NCBI RefSeq assembly: GCF_029351045.1
Contig: NZ_JARKIN010000001.1
Coordinates: forward strand, 2,672,001 to 2,736,000
Direction of reading: 5' to 3'
Length of the DNA: 64,000 nt
Origin: Streptomyces sp. WMMB303
GTDB lineage: Bacteria > Actinomycetota > Actinomycetes > Streptomycetales > Streptomycetaceae
The notes beneath the pieces are model-generated. The model did no database searches. It was not told where the DNA came from and saw only the letters and a program-made list of their open reading frames with translations. The translations under genes and the position numbers were made by a program. Of this stretch, positions 24,388-32,829 are shown one piece after another; the first letter of the stretch is position 1, and every line of letters starts with the position of its first letter.

Positions 24388-26922
24388 ATGCTCCGTACCG
24401 CCTTGCGCAACGTCTTCGCGCACAAGGCCCGGCTGCTGATGACGATGCTCGCCGTACTGCTCGGCGTGGCCTTCGTCTCCGGCACCCTGGTCTTCACCTC
24501 GACCATTTCCGACGCGTTCCACAAGAGCTCCGAGAAGGGCTACGCGCACGTCGACGTCTCGATACGCCAGGACGGGAACGACGCGCCCGAGGGCCGGGAC
24601 TCGCTCTCCACGCTCGACGAGCGCACCCTCGACAAGGCCGCGGACCTGCCCGGCGCCAAGTCCGCGACCGGCGTGGTCTCCGGCTTCGCCGCGCTCTCCG
24701 ACAAGGACGGCAAGCTCGTCGGCGACGGCTTCTCCAGCCAGGGCGCCAACTACTACGGCGGCCGGGACGGCAAGGGCAGCGACCCGCGCTACCCGATGAA
24801 GGACGGCGCGGCACCGCGCGCCCCCGGCCAGATCGCGCTGGACGCCAAGACCGCCGAGCGCACCGGATACCAGGTCGGCGACACCGTCCGGATGTCGGTG
24901 AACGGCCCGGTGCGCACCGAGAAGGTCACCGGCATCTTCACCACCGACGACGGCAACGTCGCCGCGGGCGGCACTCTGGTGCTGTTCGACAACGCCACCG
25001 CGCAGAAGCTGTTCGCCAAGCCCGGTGAGTACACCGAGATCTCGATGCGGGCCGACCAGGGCGTCTCGCAGACGGAACTCAAGAAGCAGGCCGCCGGCAT
25101 CCTGCCGTCCGGCACCGAGGCCGTCACCGGCAAGAAGCTCGCCGACGAGGAGTCCAAGCAGATCGAGCAGGGCATGTCGGGCATGAAGACGAGCCTGCTG
25201 GTCTTCGCCGGGATCGCGCTGTTCGTCGGCATCTTCATCATCGCCAACACCTTCACCATGCTGGTCGCGCAGCGCACCAAGGAACTGGCGCTGCTGCGCG
25301 CGGTGGGCGCCAGCCGCCGCCAGGTCACCCGCTCGGTGCTGATCGAGGCGCTGGTCGTGGGCACGGTCGCGGGGCTGGCCGGCATGGCGGCCGGAGTCGG
25401 CATCGGCGCCGGACTGCGCTCCCTGGTGGGCAGGATGGGCACCATGCCCGACGGGCCGCTGGTGGTCGAGCCGTCCACGGTCGTCGTCTCGCTGGTCGTC
25501 GGTGTCGTGGTCACCGTCCTGGCGGCCTGGCTGCCCGCACGGCGCGCGGCCAAGATCCCGCCGGTGGCGGCGATGGGCAGTGTCCACGCCCCGTCGACGA
25601 CCCGCTCGCTGATCGTCCGCAACACCATCGGCGCGCTGCTGTCGGCCGCCGGCGCGGCCCTGGTGCTGGCGGCGACCGAGATGGACGACGGCAAGGCCCC
25701 GATGGGCGGCGGTGCCGCGCTGCTGCTGATCGGCGTCTTCGTGCTCACCCCGCTGCTGTCCCGCCCACTGATCGCGGCGGCGGCCCCGGTGCTGCGGCTC
25801 TTCAAGGTCAGCGGCAAGCTGGCGCGGCAGAACGCGGTGCGCAACCCGCGGCGCACGGCCGCCACCGCCTCCGCGCTGATGGTCGGGCTGACGCTGATCA
25901 CGGGTCTGACGGTGATCGCCGGCGGGGTGCAGCAGGCGATCGAGAAGATGGCGTCCGGCTCGCTGAAGGCCGACTACACGGTCTCGATGGCCAACTACAC
26001 GCCGCTCTCCCCCGAGGTGGAGAAGAAGCTGGCCCGTTCGGACGAGGTCACCGCGACCTCGCCGCTGCGCAACGCGCGGTCGAAGATCGACGGCGAAACC
26101 GAGTACCTGACGGGCGTCAACGGCTCCACCATCGCGCAGCTCACCTCGATCGACTTCACCGCGGGCGGCTGGTCCGGTGTCAGCAGCGGCAAGCAGGCCG
26201 TCGTGGACGAGGACACCGCGAAGCAGCGGGGCTGGAAGCCCGGGTCCCGGTTCGAGGTGACCTACCAGGACGGCGAGAAGGGCCGGTTCTCCGTCGCGGG
26301 CGTCTACCACGGCAACCAGATGATCAAGGGCATCATGGTCGACAACAAGGCCGTGACCCCGCACTTGACCAAGGTCGCCGACATGCAGGTCCTCGCCAAG
26401 ACGAAGGACGGCGCGACGGACGAGGTCAAGAGGTCGCTGGAGAAGCAGCTCGGCGACAACCCGGCGGTCCTCGTGCAGGACAAGAAGGACATCTCCGACG
26501 GCATCGCGCAGATGATCAACATCCTGCTGAACATGCTGTACGGGCTGCTCGCCATGGCCGTCATCGTCGCCGTCCTCGGCGTGGTCAACACACTGGCCAT
26601 GTCGGTCTTCGAACGCGGCCAGGAGATCGGGATGCTGCGCGCCATCGGCCTCGACCGGCGCGGGATCAAGCGAATGGTGCGGCTGGAGTCGCTCGTCATC
26701 TCGCTCTTCGGCGGTGTCCTCGGGATCGGACTGGGCGTGTTCTTCGGCTGGGCGGCCGGCGAGCTGATCTCCGGTTCGCTGGAGACCTACTCCCTCGTCC
26801 TGCCCTGGGGACGGATGGGCATCTTCCTCGCGCTGGCCGCGCTGGTGGGCGTCCTCGCCGCGCTCTGGCCCGCCCGGCGCGCGGCCCGGCTCAACATGCT
26901 GGAGGCCATCAAGACGGAGTGA
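24388..26922 (+). CDS. FtsX-like ABC transporter permease
   Basis: An 844-residue membrane protein with duplicated FtsX domains. An N-terminal helix (about 14-38, LLMTMLAVLLGVAFVSGTLVF) precedes a first large extracellular MacB-PCD-like domain. A helix cluster at about 265-480 follows, including ALFVGIFIIANTFTMLVAQRTKELALLRAVGASRRQV, then a second extracellular domain and a final cluster ending ALVGVLAALWPARRAARLNMLEAIKTE. The ELALLRAVGAS and EIGMLRAIGLDRR loops contact the ATPase. The substrate is unknown; peptide, lipid or antibiotic efflux are possible. GGAC/AGGAC lies upstream of the ATG. It is followed by a strong terminator. Confidence 0.95.
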   Translation: MLRTALRNVFAHKARLLMTMLAVLLGVAFVSGTLVFTSTISDAFHKSSEKGYAHVDVSIRQDGNDAPEGRDSLSTLDERTLDKAADLPGAKSATGVVSGFAALSDKDGKLVGDGFSSQGANYYGGRDGKGSDPRYPMKDGAAPRAPGQIALDAKTAERTGYQVGDTVRMSVNGPVRTEKVTGIFTTDDGNVAAGGTLVLFDNATAQKLFAKPGEYTEISMRADQGVSQTELKKQAAGILPSGTEAVTGKKLADEESKQIEQGMSGMKTSLLVFAGIALFVGIFIIANTFTMLVAQRTKELALLRAVGASRRQVTRSVLIEALVVGTVAGLAGMAAGVGIGAGLRSLVGRMGTMPDGPLVVEPSTVVVSLVVGVVVTVLAAWLPARRAAKIPPVAAMGSVHAPSTTRSLIVRNTIGALLSAAGAALVLAATEMDDGKAPMGGGAALLLIGVFVLTPLLSRPLIAAAAPVLRLFKVSGKLARQNAVRNPRRTAATASALMVGLTLITGLTVIAGGVQQAIEKMASGSLKADYTVSMANYTPLSPEVEKKLARSDEVTATSPLRNARSKIDGETEYLTGVNGSTIAQLTSIDFTAGGWSGVSSGKQAVVDEDTAKQRGWKPGSRFEVTYQDGEKGRFSVAGVYHGNQMIKGIMVDNKAVTPHLTKVADMQVLAKTKDGATDEVKRSLEKQLGDNPAVLVQDKKDISDGIAQMINILLNMLYGLLAMAVIVAVLGVVNTLAMSVFERGQEIGMLRAIGLDRRGIKRMVRLESLVISLFGGVLGIGLGVFFGWAAGELISGSLETYSLVLPWGRMGIFLALAALVGVLAALWPARRAARLNMLEAIKTE

Positions 26923-26967
26923 CCGGGACGGCTCCCGGCCCCGCCGGGAGACCGACACCGCGTCGTC

Positions 26968-27000
26968 CGTGCGCCCCCTCCGGGTCGGAGGGGGCGCACG
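26968..27000 (+). terminator. Hairpin terminator of the ABC operon
   Basis: A perfect 15-bp stem (26968-26982 with 26986-27000) and 3-base loop, 46 bp past the permease stop. The rest of the gap to 27147 shows nothing else. Confidence 0.85.
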
Positions 27001-27147
27001 CATGTGCGGTCCGCGTGGGTCACGGCGGCGGGCGCCCCGGACGCCACCGGACCGGGGGTCCCGCCCCGGGACCCCCGCCGGCCCCGTACCGGGACTGCCG
27101 TCGGAGTTGCCCCCGGAACAGCCGTCCGACCGCCCCCGGAGCAGCCG

Positions 27148-28509
27148 TCAGCCCCGGGCCTCCGCGTCGGCCGTCCACCGCCGGGTGCGCAGCGGCAGAC
27201 CGGACGCGCCGGACTCCGGGGTCCGTACGGCCAGCACCTGGTTGACGCCGATGCGGTTGCGCTCGAAGGCGAGGGCCGAAGCGGCCATGTAGAGCCGCCA
27301 CACCCGGGCCCGCCCCGGGGTGGTGAGCCGGGTCGCGCGGGCGAAGTCCGCCTCCAGGTTCCGCACCCAGGCGCGCAGTGTCAGCGCGTAGTGCTCGCGC
27401 AGCGACTCGACGTCCCGCACCTCGAAACCGGCCCGCTCCAGCAGCCCCACGGTGCGCCCGAGCGGGGCGAGCTCCCCGTCGGGGAAGACGTAGGCGTCGA
27501 TGAACGGGTCCACCGCGTAGACCTCTTCGTCGGCGAGCGGGCGCCGGGCGATCTGGTGGTTGAGCAGCCGTCCGCCCGGCCGCAGGAGGGCGCGCAGATC
27601 GTCGGCGTACTCGCGGTAGCGGGCGGAGCCGACGTGTTCGGCCATCCCGACGGAGGACACGGCGTCGTAGGGGCCGTCGTCGATCTCGCGGTAGTCCTGG
27701 ACCCGGATCTCGACCCGGTCCGTCAGCCCCTCTTCGGCGATCCGCTTGCGGCCGTAGGCGGCCTGTTCGCGGGAGAGGGTGACGGCGACGGCGCGCACGC
27801 CGTACTCGCGCGCGGCGTGCAGGACGAGCGACCCCCAGCCGCCGCCGACGTCCAGCAGCCGCTCGCCCGGGCGCAGCGCGAGCTTGCGGCAGATCAGGTC
27901 GATCTTGTCGCGCTGGGCCTCCTCCAACGTGCCGTCAGGCTGCCAGTAGGCGCAGGAGTAGACCATGCTGGGCCCCAGCACCAGCGCGTAGAAGTCGTTG
28001 CCGACGTCGTAGTGGTGGCTGATGGCCTTGCGGTCCCGGCCGAGGGTGTGGCGCAGGCCGGTGCGGTGCCGGGCCTCCTCGGCGGGGGGCGGGGGCGGCA
28101 GTCCGGGGCCGGCCAGCCGCAGCAGTTCGGCGGCGGCCCGCCGGGCCGCCGGGTCGCGTGCCAGGGACAGCGCGCCGCCCGCCCAGCCGGTGCCGAAGGC
28201 GGGCGCCTCGTCGGTTCCGGAGGTCAGCGCGCCCTGCTCGTCCCGCTCCCAGATGAGGCCGGCCAGCAGGTCGAGCGCCTGGTAGAGGTCGCCCTCGACA
28301 TCGAGGTCGCCGGCCACCCAGGCGCGGGCCAGTCCCAGCTCGCCCGGCCGCCACAGCACCCGGCGCAGCGCCCGCCGGCTGCGGACGATCAGGACGGGCG
28401 CATCGGGCGGGCCGGCCTCACTGCGATCCCACGCCCGCACCCGGACCGGGAGCGGGACCCCGAGCAGTTGCTCCGCGAGCGCGACGATCCGTTCAGCGGC
28501 ACCGGCCAT
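27148..28509 (-). CDS. Cyclopropane-fatty-acyl-phospholipid synthase-family methyltransferase
   Basis: A 453-residue SAM-dependent enzyme. The CFA signature HHYDVGNDFYALVLGPSMVYSCAYW is at about 165-189, the SAM site RLLDVGGGWGSLVLHAA at about 217-233, then VSSVGMAEHVG and a late LRAWVRNLEADF segment. Substrates in the family are unsaturated acyl chains of membrane phospholipids, giving cyclopropane or methyl-branched chains. The N-terminal about 160 residues match the helical lipid-binding part. The ATG at 28509 has GGAGG eight bases upstream. The terminator of ndh lies directly upstream, so it has its own promoter. Confidence 0.9.
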   Translation of the reverse strand: MAGAAERIVALAEQLLGVPLPVRVRAWDRSEAGPPDAPVLIVRSRRALRRVLWRPGELGLARAWVAGDLDVEGDLYQALDLLAGLIWERDEQGALTSGTDEAPAFGTGWAGGALSLARDPAARRAAAELLRLAGPGLPPPPPAEEARHRTGLRHTLGRDRKAISHHYDVGNDFYALVLGPSMVYSCAYWQPDGTLEEAQRDKIDLICRKLALRPGERLLDVGGGWGSLVLHAAREYGVRAVAVTLSREQAAYGRKRIAEEGLTDRVEIRVQDYREIDDGPYDAVSSVGMAEHVGSARYREYADDLRALLRPGGRLLNHQIARRPLADEEVYAVDPFIDAYVFPDGELAPLGRTVGLLERAGFEVRDVESLREHYALTLRAWVRNLEADFARATRLTTPGRARVWRLYMAASALAFERNRIGVNQVLAVRTPESGASGLPLRTRRWTADAEARG

Positions 28510-28623
28510 AGAGCACACCTCCGTGTCAGGAAGGGGTGGATTCCCCGTACATCTAACGCGCGCGGGGGTGGGTGTATGCCCACTGTGCCCAACGGACCGG
28601 CGGTTCGACCGCGGCGGAAACGG

Positions 28624-28665
28624 CGAGAGGGGCGTGAGCCCCACGGATGGCTCACGCCCCTCTCG
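28624..28665 (-). terminator. Hairpin terminator of ndh
   Basis: A 17-bp stem (28624-28640 with 28649-28665) around an 8-base loop, about 75 bp beyond the ndh stop and 115 bp before the CFA-like gene. The remainder of 28510-28740 is featureless. Confidence 0.8.
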
Positions 28666-28740
28666 GACGTGCACGGAGGCCGCGGACCGGGTCCGCGGCC
28701 GGTGCCGACCGACCCGCTGCGGGGCCGGCCGGTTCCCGGA

Positions 28741-30189
28741 TCAGGAGGAGGCGGCCGCCTTCTCGTTCCTGTCCCCGACCGGGCTGTCGGGGCGGCTGTC
28801 GGCCGACGCCTTGCTGGTGTCGGCGGACGCGGACGCCTCCGCCTTGGCGAGGGCTGCCGCGGTCACCGGCGCCGCCGCCTCGTAGAACTCACCCCGCGGG
28901 TGCTCCATGGCCCCCAGCGAGACGACCTCGCGCTTGAGGAACATGCCGAGCGTCCAGTCGGCGAAGACCCGGATCTTGCGGTTCCAGGTGGGCACCGCCA
29001 TGCCGTGGTAGGCACGGTGGAAGTACCAGGCCAGTCGGCCGCGCAGCTTGATCCGCGTCTTGCCGAAGACGATCATCGCGACGCCCTTGTGCAGGCCGAG
29101 ACCCGCCACGGCGCCCTTGTTGGCGTGCTTGTACTTGCCCTGCGGGAAGCCGCGCATGCCGGAGATGACGTTGTCCCCGAGCACCTTGGACTGGCGCAGC
29201 GCGTGCTGCGCGTTGGGCGGGCAGAAGGCGCCTTCCTTGCCGGCGGCCAGGTCCGGGACCTGCGCGTTGTCACCCGCGGCCCAGGCGTAGTCCATGCCCT
29301 TGACCTGCATACCGGCGTCCACGTCCACATGGCCCTTGGGCCCCAGGGGCAGGCCGAAGCGGGAGAGCACCGGGTTGGGCTTGACGCCCGCGGTCCACAC
29401 GATGGTGCTGGAGTCGACCTCCAGGCCGTTCTTGAGTACCACGTGGCCGTCCACGCAGGACTCCATCGAGGTGTTCAGGTAGACCTCGACGCCGCGCTTC
29501 TTGAGGTGCTCCAGGCCCCACTCGCCCAGCTTCGGGCCGACCTCGGGCAGGATCCCGGGGGCCGCGTCGACGAGGACGAACCGCATGTCCTCGCGCTTGA
29601 CGTTGGGGTAGTACTTGGCGGCGTCCCGGGCCATGTCCTCGACCTCGCCGATGGTCTCGGCTCCGGCGAATCCGCCGCCGATGAAGACGAAGGTGAGCGC
29701 CTTGCGGCGGGCGTCCTCGTCCTGGGTGGAGTCCGCCTTGTCGAACTGCTCCAGGACGTGGTTGCGCAGGCCGATGGCCTCCTCCACGCCCTTCATGCCG
29801 ATGCCGTTCTCCGCCAGTCCCGGCACCGGGAAGGTGCGCGAGACGGCGCCCATCGCGATGACCAGGTAGTCGAACGGCAGCTCGTAGGCGTCGCCGACCA
29901 GCGGCGACACACTGGCGACCTTGCGGTCCTGGTCGATCGAGGTGACCCGGCCGGTGAGGACCTCCGCCTTGGGGAGCACGCGTCGCAGGGGGACCACGAC
30001 GTGGCGGGGTGAGATGCTGCCGGCGGCGGCTTCGGGGAGGAAGGGCTGGTACGTCATGTACGACCGCGGGTCGACGACCGTGACGGTCGCCTCGCCGTAG
30101 CGCATCTTCTTGAGGATGCGCCGCGCTGCGTACAGACCGACGTACCCGCCACCCACTACGAGGATTCGGGGACGCTCCGTGGTGCTCAT
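28741..30189 (-). CDS. ndh: Type II NADH dehydrogenase (NDH-2)
   Basis: A 482-residue FAD enzyme passing electrons from NADH to menaquinone without proton pumping, peripheral on the inner membrane face. The FAD motif RILVVGGGYVG is at 8-18 and the NADH-binding FVFIGGGFAGAETIGE near 170. Typical NDH-2 segments include MTYQPFLPEAAAG, WTAGVKPNP and AWAAGDNAQVPDL, and the C-terminal amphipathic anchor RGRLAWYFHRAYHGMAVPTWNRKIRVFADW. A Lys/Ala/Ser-rich tail follows. The ATG at 30189 fits the family; an 83-residue in-frame extension upstream looks non-coding. Two Rex-like boxes lie upstream, consistent with NADH/NAD+ control known for Streptomyces ndh. Confidence 0.94.
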   Translation of the reverse strand: MSTTERPRILVVGGGYVGLYAARRILKKMRYGEATVTVVDPRSYMTYQPFLPEAAAGSISPRHVVVPLRRVLPKAEVLTGRVTSIDQDRKVASVSPLVGDAYELPFDYLVIAMGAVSRTFPVPGLAENGIGMKGVEEAIGLRNHVLEQFDKADSTQDEDARRKALTFVFIGGGFAGAETIGEVEDMARDAAKYYPNVKREDMRFVLVDAAPGILPEVGPKLGEWGLEHLKKRGVEVYLNTSMESCVDGHVVLKNGLEVDSSTIVWTAGVKPNPVLSRFGLPLGPKGHVDVDAGMQVKGMDYAWAAGDNAQVPDLAAGKEGAFCPPNAQHALRQSKVLGDNVISGMRGFPQGKYKHANKGAVAGLGLHKGVAMIVFGKTRIKLRGRLAWYFHRAYHGMAVPTWNRKIRVFADWTLGMFLKREVVSLGAMEHPRGEFYEAAAPVTAAALAKAEASASADTSKASADSRPDSPVGDRNEKAAASS

Positions 30190-30225
30190 GGGATCGAGTA
30201 TCCACCCATCCCGGGGGGTCACTTC

Positions 30226-30239
30226 GTGAGGGCCTTCAC
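30226..30239. promoter_or_regulatory. Rex-like operator close to ndh
   Basis: GTGAG-GGCC-TTCAC, flanked by CAAG, matches the Streptomyces Rex consensus (GTGAA-N4-TTCAC) with one mismatch inside the core. It is centred about 43 bp before the ndh ATG. Confidence 0.6.
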
Positions 30240-30471
30240 AAGGATCGGTGGACCCTCTGCTACACTGCGCCGCCCGTGATCGAGCCCACAGGCCATCCGT
30301 GGAACCCCCGCACCGCGTGAACCGTTGACACGCCTCTTGAGCTGCGGGGATCAGCGCCCCTTGAAGGGAAGCCCCGCGCGGCGGTGGAACCGCGCGCATC
30401 CGGCGCGACGGCGACACATCCGGAACCGCGCCCTCCAACGGGAGAACCGGGGCTCACCGGGCCCTTTCTCA

Positions 30472-30487
30472 TGTGAATCAATTCACG
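30472..30487. promoter_or_regulatory. Second, near-perfect Rex box
   Basis: TGTGAATCAATTCACG has both perfect GTGAA/TTCAC half-sites with an N4 spacer, in an AT-rich spot about 290 bp before ndh and 190 bp before the lysoplasmalogenase gene. It may mark the distal ndh promoter or serve the divergent gene. The remaining 30240-30674 holds GC-rich sequence with no convincing gene. Confidence 0.65.
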
Positions 30488-30674
30488 AAACTCGTCCGCC
30501 CGGGCGCGCACAGGGCACCGCGAGGGGCGCTTCACAACTATCAGCCGAGTACCGGCCCGCTCAACTGAGAGTCTTGGGGCCGCCCCGAGTGGACCCACCG
30601 CCGGGCCCCGCCTGGGCGCGACTGCCCGCCACCGAAGGGTTGACGGTGTCGTACTGGGCGGTAACACTGCCCGG

Positions 30675-31328
30675 ATGGCGATCACCAAGGGCAAGGGCAG
30701 GAGCACAGCCGCGTTCGCCGCGCTGGCCGCCGCGGACCTGTACGCCACCGCGAAGTCCCCACGCGGCCCGGCCCGCGCCGCGAAGCCCTTCCTGATGCCC
30801 GCGCTCGCCGCCCACGCCCGCGACGCCGCGCAGCCCGGGCGTCCGCCCGCCGCCCTGCTGGCCGGGCTCGCCTGCGCCACAGCGGGCGACACCGCCCTGC
30901 TGTGGGACCGCCACCAGCGCGCCCTGCTGACCGGTATGGCCGCCTTCCTCGGCACCCAGGTCAGCTACACCGCGGGCATGACGGCCCGGCTCGGCGCCGT
31001 CCGCGGACTGCGCGCCCGGCCCCGGCGCGCGCTCGCGGCGGTCGCCGCCTGGGGCGCCGTCAACGCGGTGCTCGCGCCCACGCTGGAGCGGCGCCTGCGC
31101 CTCCCGGTGGCCGGCTACAGCCTGGCGCTCACCGCGATGGGCGCCGCCGCGCTCGGCGTCGGGGGCAAGGTCGCCACCGGCGCGGTGGCCTTCATCGCCT
31201 CCGACGCGCTGATCGGCATGCAGGCCGCGCGACACGAGTTCCCCTCCCAGGAAGTGCTGATCATGGCCGGGTACCTGCTGGGGCAGTACCTGATCACCGA
31301 GGGCTGGCTGGAGCGCGCCCCGTCCTGA
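30675..31328 (+). CDS. Lysoplasmalogenase (YhhN/TMEM86) family membrane protein
   Basis: A 217-residue protein with about eight hydrophobic helices. It carries the YhhN family pattern: LAAADLYATAKSP, AKPFLMPALAAH, ACATAGDTALLWDRHQRALLTGMAAFLGTQVSY, and the late FIASDALIGMQAARHEFPSQEVLIMAGYLLGQYLITEG, where the SDALIG aspartate and the GD pair are the presumed active-site residues. Bacterial members are proposed to hydrolyse lysoplasmalogens or related lysolipids. Only the family assignment is firm. The ATG follows a weak site. It may be co-transcribed with the P450 34 bp downstream. Confidence 0.85.
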   Translation: MAITKGKGRSTAAFAALAAADLYATAKSPRGPARAAKPFLMPALAAHARDAAQPGRPPAALLAGLACATAGDTALLWDRHQRALLTGMAAFLGTQVSYTAGMTARLGAVRGLRARPRRALAAVAAWGAVNAVLAPTLERRLRLPVAGYSLALTAMGAAALGVGGKVATGAVAFIASDALIGMQAARHEFPSQEVLIMAGYLLGQYLITEGWLERAPS

Positions 31329-31362
31329 GCCCGCGCCGCCCCGAGCGCATACCGTCGTAGCC

Positions 31363-32655
31363 GTGCACGACCCGACCAGCCCGGACCACCCCGGCCCCCC
31401 GCCTCCCATGCCGCCGCTCTTCGACCGGCAGTTCGCCCTCGACCCCTACCCCGCGTACGCCTGGCTGCGCGAGCACGCGCCGGTCCGGCGGACCCGGCTG
31501 CCCAGCGGGGTGGAGGCGTGGCTGGTGACCCGGTACGCGGACGCCCGGGAGGCGCTCGCCGACCCGCGGCTGAGCAAGGACCCGCGCCGGCACGGCGAAC
31601 AGGGCACCCACGGCAAGGGCAAGGTCGGCATCCCGGGCGAGCGCAGTGCGAACCTGATGACGCATCTGCTCAACATCGATCCGCCCGACCACACCCGGCT
31701 GCGCCGCCTGGTCTCCACCGCGTTCACCCCGCGCCGGGTCGCCGCCTTCGCACCCCGGGTACGGGAACTCGCGGACGGCCTCATCGACTCCTTCGCGCCG
31801 CGCGGTGAAGCGGACCTGATCCACGAGTACGCGTTCCCGCTGCCGATCTACGCCATCTGCGACATGCTCGGCGTCCCGCAGGAGGACCAGGAGGACTTCC
31901 GCACCTGGGCGGGCATGATGATCCATCAGCCCGGCAGCCCGCGCGGCGGTGTTGGCCGGGCCGTCAAGCGGATGCGCGGCTACCTGGCCGAACTCATCCA
32001 CCGCAAGCGCGCGGAGGCGGACACCGCCGACGGAGGCGGCGACCTGATCTCCGGCCTCATCCGCGCCTCCGACCACGGCGAGCACCTCACCGAGAACGAG
32101 GCCGCCGCGATGGCCTTCATCCTGCTGTTCGCCGGGTTCGAGACGACCGTCAACCTCATCGGGAACGGCACCTTCGCACTGCTGCGCCACCCCGAGCAGC
32201 GTGCCGTGCTGCAGCGCGCCGTCGCGGCGGGGGACGAGAAGCTGCTCGGCGGCGCCGTCGAGGAGTTGCTCCGCTACGACGGCCCGGTCGAACTGGCGAC
32301 CTGGCGCTTCGCCATCCGCGACCTGGTGCTGGGCGGACAGCGGGTGCGGGAGGGCGAAGCGGTGCTGGTCGTCCTGGCGGCGGCGGACCGGGATCCGGCC
32401 AAGTTCGCCGCACCCGACACCCTGGACCTGGCGCGGCAGGACAACCAGCACCTCGGGTACGGGCACGGCATCCACTACTGCCTGGGTGCCCCGCTGGCCC
32501 GGCTGGAGGGGCGGACGGCGCTGGCCACCCTGCTGCACCGGCTCCCCGATCTGCGGCTGGCCGCCGACCCCGACACCCTGCACCGGCGCGGCGGACTCAT
32601 CATGCGCGGGCTGCGGACGCTGCCGGTGGAGTTCACCGCGGCCGAGGGCGGATGA
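31363..32655 (+). CDS. Cytochrome P450 (CYP105/107-like, soluble bacterial class)
   Basis: A 430-residue soluble P450. The I-helix oxygen-activation motif is AGFETT, the ExxR motif is EELLRYD, and the heme loop is GYGHGIHYCLGAPLARLEG with the proximal cysteine. The first loop residue is Tyr in place of the usual Phe of FGxGxHxCLG, an accepted but less common change. B- and C-helix parts (NLMTHLLNIDPPDHTRLRRLVSTAFTPRRV) are standard. No ferredoxin or reductase adjoins it, and no biosynthetic cluster is visible. GTG at 31363 or ATG at 31408 may start translation. Confidence 0.93.
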   Translation: MHDPTSPDHPGPPPPMPPLFDRQFALDPYPAYAWLREHAPVRRTRLPSGVEAWLVTRYADAREALADPRLSKDPRRHGEQGTHGKGKVGIPGERSANLMTHLLNIDPPDHTRLRRLVSTAFTPRRVAAFAPRVRELADGLIDSFAPRGEADLIHEYAFPLPIYAICDMLGVPQEDQEDFRTWAGMMIHQPGSPRGGVGRAVKRMRGYLAELIHRKRAEADTADGGGDLISGLIRASDHGEHLTENEAAAMAFILLFAGFETTVNLIGNGTFALLRHPEQRAVLQRAVAAGDEKLLGGAVEELLRYDGPVELATWRFAIRDLVLGGQRVREGEAVLVVLAAADRDPAKFAAPDTLDLARQDNQHLGYGHGIHYCLGAPLARLEGRTALATLLHRLPDLRLAADPDTLHRRGGLIMRGLRTLPVEFTAAEGG

Positions 32656-32723
32656 CCTGCGCGGGGAGCCGGTGTGACGGCCCCTCACTTATGTGACCGC
32701 GGCGTGATGTGGGCGACATTGGC

Positions 32724-32752
32724 TTGTGACTGTCGGACTTCGCAGCTACGTT
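32724..32752 (+). promoter_or_regulatory. Predicted promoter of the Rpf/LysM gene
   Basis: TTGTGA (32724-32729), a 17-base spacer, then TACGTT (32747-32752). Transcription would start near 32760, leaving a leader of about 70 nt. Just upstream, 32660-32715 is dense in GTGA/TCAC half-sites (for example TCACTTATGTGA), which may bind a Crp-type regulator. Confidence 0.5.
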
Positions 32753-32829
32753 CGGTCACCGGCTTCGGTCATCGACTGTTGTCATCGACTTCGGTCGTCG
32801 TCCCGTTCGTCCCCCACGAGAGGTCAACC

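Noticed and set aside
24130..27003. A 957-codon minus-strand open frame across the ABC operon
   Set aside because: It is His/Gln/Arg/Asp-rich nonsense antisense to the ATPase and permease, with no motif or ribosome binding site.
30190..30438. In-frame 83-residue N-terminal extension of ndh
   Set aside because: The residues precede the FAD motif, look non-coding and contain the proximal Rex-like site.
32656..32829. c-di-AMP (ydaO) riboswitch before the Rpf gene
   Set aside because: The predicted leader is too short and I could not recognise the conserved core; a covariance search would settle it.
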